This document shows positions 62,975 through 64,000 of a stretch of DNA of 64,000 nucleotides, piece by piece; the stretch's first letter is position 1; every line of letters begins with the position of its first letter. Source of the DNA: Plastoroseomonas arctica (GTDB taxonomy: Bacteria; Pseudomonadota; Alphaproteobacteria; Acetobacterales; Acetobacteraceae); contig NZ_JAAEDH010000018.1 of the NCBI RefSeq assembly GCF_018128965.1, forward strand, positions 38,961 to 102,960, given 5' to 3'. The notes beneath the pieces were generated by a model. It worked only from the letters and a program-made list of their open reading frames with translations, had not been told where the DNA came from and did not search any database. Both the position numbers and the translations under genes were made by a program.

Positions 62975-64000
62975 ATGACCCCGATGCCGCTCTTGCTCCG
63001 CGCGCTCCTGCTCTCCTCCACCGCGCTCGCCGCGTGGCCGGCCCTGGCCCAGGCGCCGGATGCGCGCCCGACCGGTGGGCGGGTGACGGCGGGGGCGGCA
63101 TCCATCGCGCAGACGCCTGGCCGCACGACGGTGACCCAGGGAAGCGACCGCGCGATCATCGACTGGCGCGGCTTCGATGTCGGCCGCGACCAGTCCGTGC
63201 GCTTCGACCAGCCGAGCGCTCGGGCCCTCACGCTGAACCGGGTTGGCAGCGGCGAGCCGTCGCGCATCGCGGGCGGGATCAGCGCCAATGGCGGCGTCAT
63301 CATCATCAACCAGGCCGGCGTGGTGTTCACCGGCACCGCGCGGGTGGATGCAGCCTCCGTCATCGCGTCGACCGCCGACATCGCCAATGAGCGCTTCATG
63401 GCCGGCGGCCGGATGGTGTTCGACCGGCCCGGCCGCGCCGATGCGCGCATCGTCAACGATGGCAGCATCACCGTGCGCGAGGCCGGCATCGCCGCGTTGG
63501 TCGCACCCGAGGTCGCCAATCGTGGCACCATCAGCGCGCGCCTCGGGTCCGTCGTGCTGGCGGGGGCGGAGACCCACACACTCGACCTGCATGGCGATGG
63601 GCTGTTCGCCTTCGACGTGACCGGGGCGGTGCGGCGCGCGCCCTCAGGCGGCGGCGCGCTGGTCACCAACACCGGCGTGATCGAAGCGCAGGGCGGGCGC
63701 TTGCTGCTGACCGCGCGCGCGGCCGATGGCGTGGTGACCGAGCTGGTGCGCGCCGGCGGGCGCATCTCCGCCAACACCGATGCCGCGACCGGGCGGCGCG
63801 GCGACGTGGTCATCAACGGCACCGGCGGCGCGGTGGTGATCGAAGGCGTGGTCGAGGCGCGCGGCGTGGCGCCGGGCACCCGCGGCGGCGTGGTGGAGGT
63901 GGTCGCCGATCGCGGCGCCTTCGCGCTGCCGGGTGCGCGCATCGACGCCTCCGGCGCCGGGGGCGGCGGTGAGATCGCCTTCGGGCAGACCCGTGCGGGC
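62975..64000 (+). CDS. TpsA exoprotein with filamentous-hemagglutinin N-terminal domain, 3' end beyond window
   Basis: 342 codons are visible and the frame is open at the window end. A signal peptide (LLLRALLLSSTALAAWPALAQ) precedes the TPS secretion domain: SDRAIIDWRGFDVGRDQSVRFDQPS, ALTLNRVGSGEPSRIAGGISANGGVIIINQAGVVFTG and DAASVIASTADIANERFM. The NRV and INxxGVVF blocks are the hallmarks recognised by TpsB. The later part is a repetitive beta-helix with VVIEGVVEARG. It should be secreted by the adjacent TpsB. GGAG lies ten bases before the ATG at 62975. Size and cargo role are unknown as the gene is incomplete. Confidence 0.92.
   Translation, partial: MTPMPLLLRALLLSSTALAAWPALAQAPDARPTGGRVTAGAASIAQTPGRTTVTQGSDRAIIDWRGFDVGRDQSVRFDQPSARALTLNRVGSGEPSRIAGGISANGGVIIINQAGVVFTGTARVDAASVIASTADIANERFMAGGRMVFDRPGRADARIVNDGSITVREAGIAALVAPEVANRGTISARLGSVVLAGAETHTLDLHGDGLFAFDVTGAVRRAPSGGGALVTNTGVIEAQGGRLLLTARAADGVVTELVRAGGRISANTDAATGRRGDVVINGTGGAVVIEGVVEARGVAPGTRGGVVEVVADRGAFALPGARIDASGAGGGGEIAFGQTRAG

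Overview
The window is a GC-rich (roughly 70% by eye) chromosomal segment of an alphaproteobacterium. A family such as Acetobacteraceae (Roseomonas-like) is my inference, not a proof. The support is the gene set: a SufBCDSU-T-A operon under an Rrf2 regulator, an NrnC-type nanoRNase, kdsD-lptC-lptA-lptB-rpoN-hpf in a row, an ATP12 chaperone, an NDUFA9-like protein, RpoH, and an abundance of periplasmic-binding-protein uptake systems (one Bug/TctC receptor and two TRAP systems). No insertion sequence, prophage, integrase, CRISPR array or rRNA was seen. Two tRNAs are present, Leu-CAG and Phe-GAA.

Layout. 1-7120 (minus strand): Rrf2 regulator, sufB, sufC, sufD, sufS, sufU, sufT, sufA, then a Bug receptor cut by the window edge. 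The suf genes are tightly coupled by overlapping stop and start codons. 7255-16066: mixed metabolic genes (alpha/beta hydrolase, CFA-synthase-like enzyme, SDR, nitroreductase, Nudix hydrolase, DUF4170), a convergent pair of paralogous exported metallo-beta-lactamase-fold hydrolases, and an FkbM-type methyltransferase. There is also a remnant of an acyl-CoA synthetase. 16212-19922: a TRAP transporter operon ending in a TauD/TfdA dioxygenase. 19928-25257 (minus): DEAD-box helicase, glutaryl-CoA dehydrogenase, a methyltransferase and an RNA m5U methyltransferase. 25420-30596: small enzymes and membrane proteins, a minus-strand GST-ATP12-acylphosphatase-CinA operon, and a solitary 225-residue protein that resembles a compact edema-factor/CyaA-type nucleotidyl cyclase. 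30621-36592 (minus): gltB and gltD, glutamate synthase.

36820-44381: NDUFA9-like protein, tRNA-Leu, nrnC, then the lipopolysaccharide and sigma-54 cluster kdsD-lptC-lptA-lptB-rpoN-hpf. A strong sigma-54-type -24/-12 element lies at the head of that cluster. 44468-50503 (minus): membrane protein, methyltransferase, release factor 3, glycosyltransferase, VOC protein, rpoH. 50766-53111: rluD, two small proteins, tRNA-Phe, a host-attachment-like protein and CsbD. 53494-56293: a second TRAP operon. 56312-64000: a glycosyltransferase and a surface locus, in which a classical autotransporter (type Va) is divergent from a TpsB/TpsA two-partner secretion pair (type Vb); the TpsA gene runs off the window end.

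The most unusual items are the cyclase-like orphan (29919-30596), the sigma-54 element upstream of the operon that itself encodes sigma-54 (38788-38803), the side-by-side type Va and Vb secretion genes, and the transporter-plus-dioxygenase operon. All family assignments come from reading motifs; no database search was possible.
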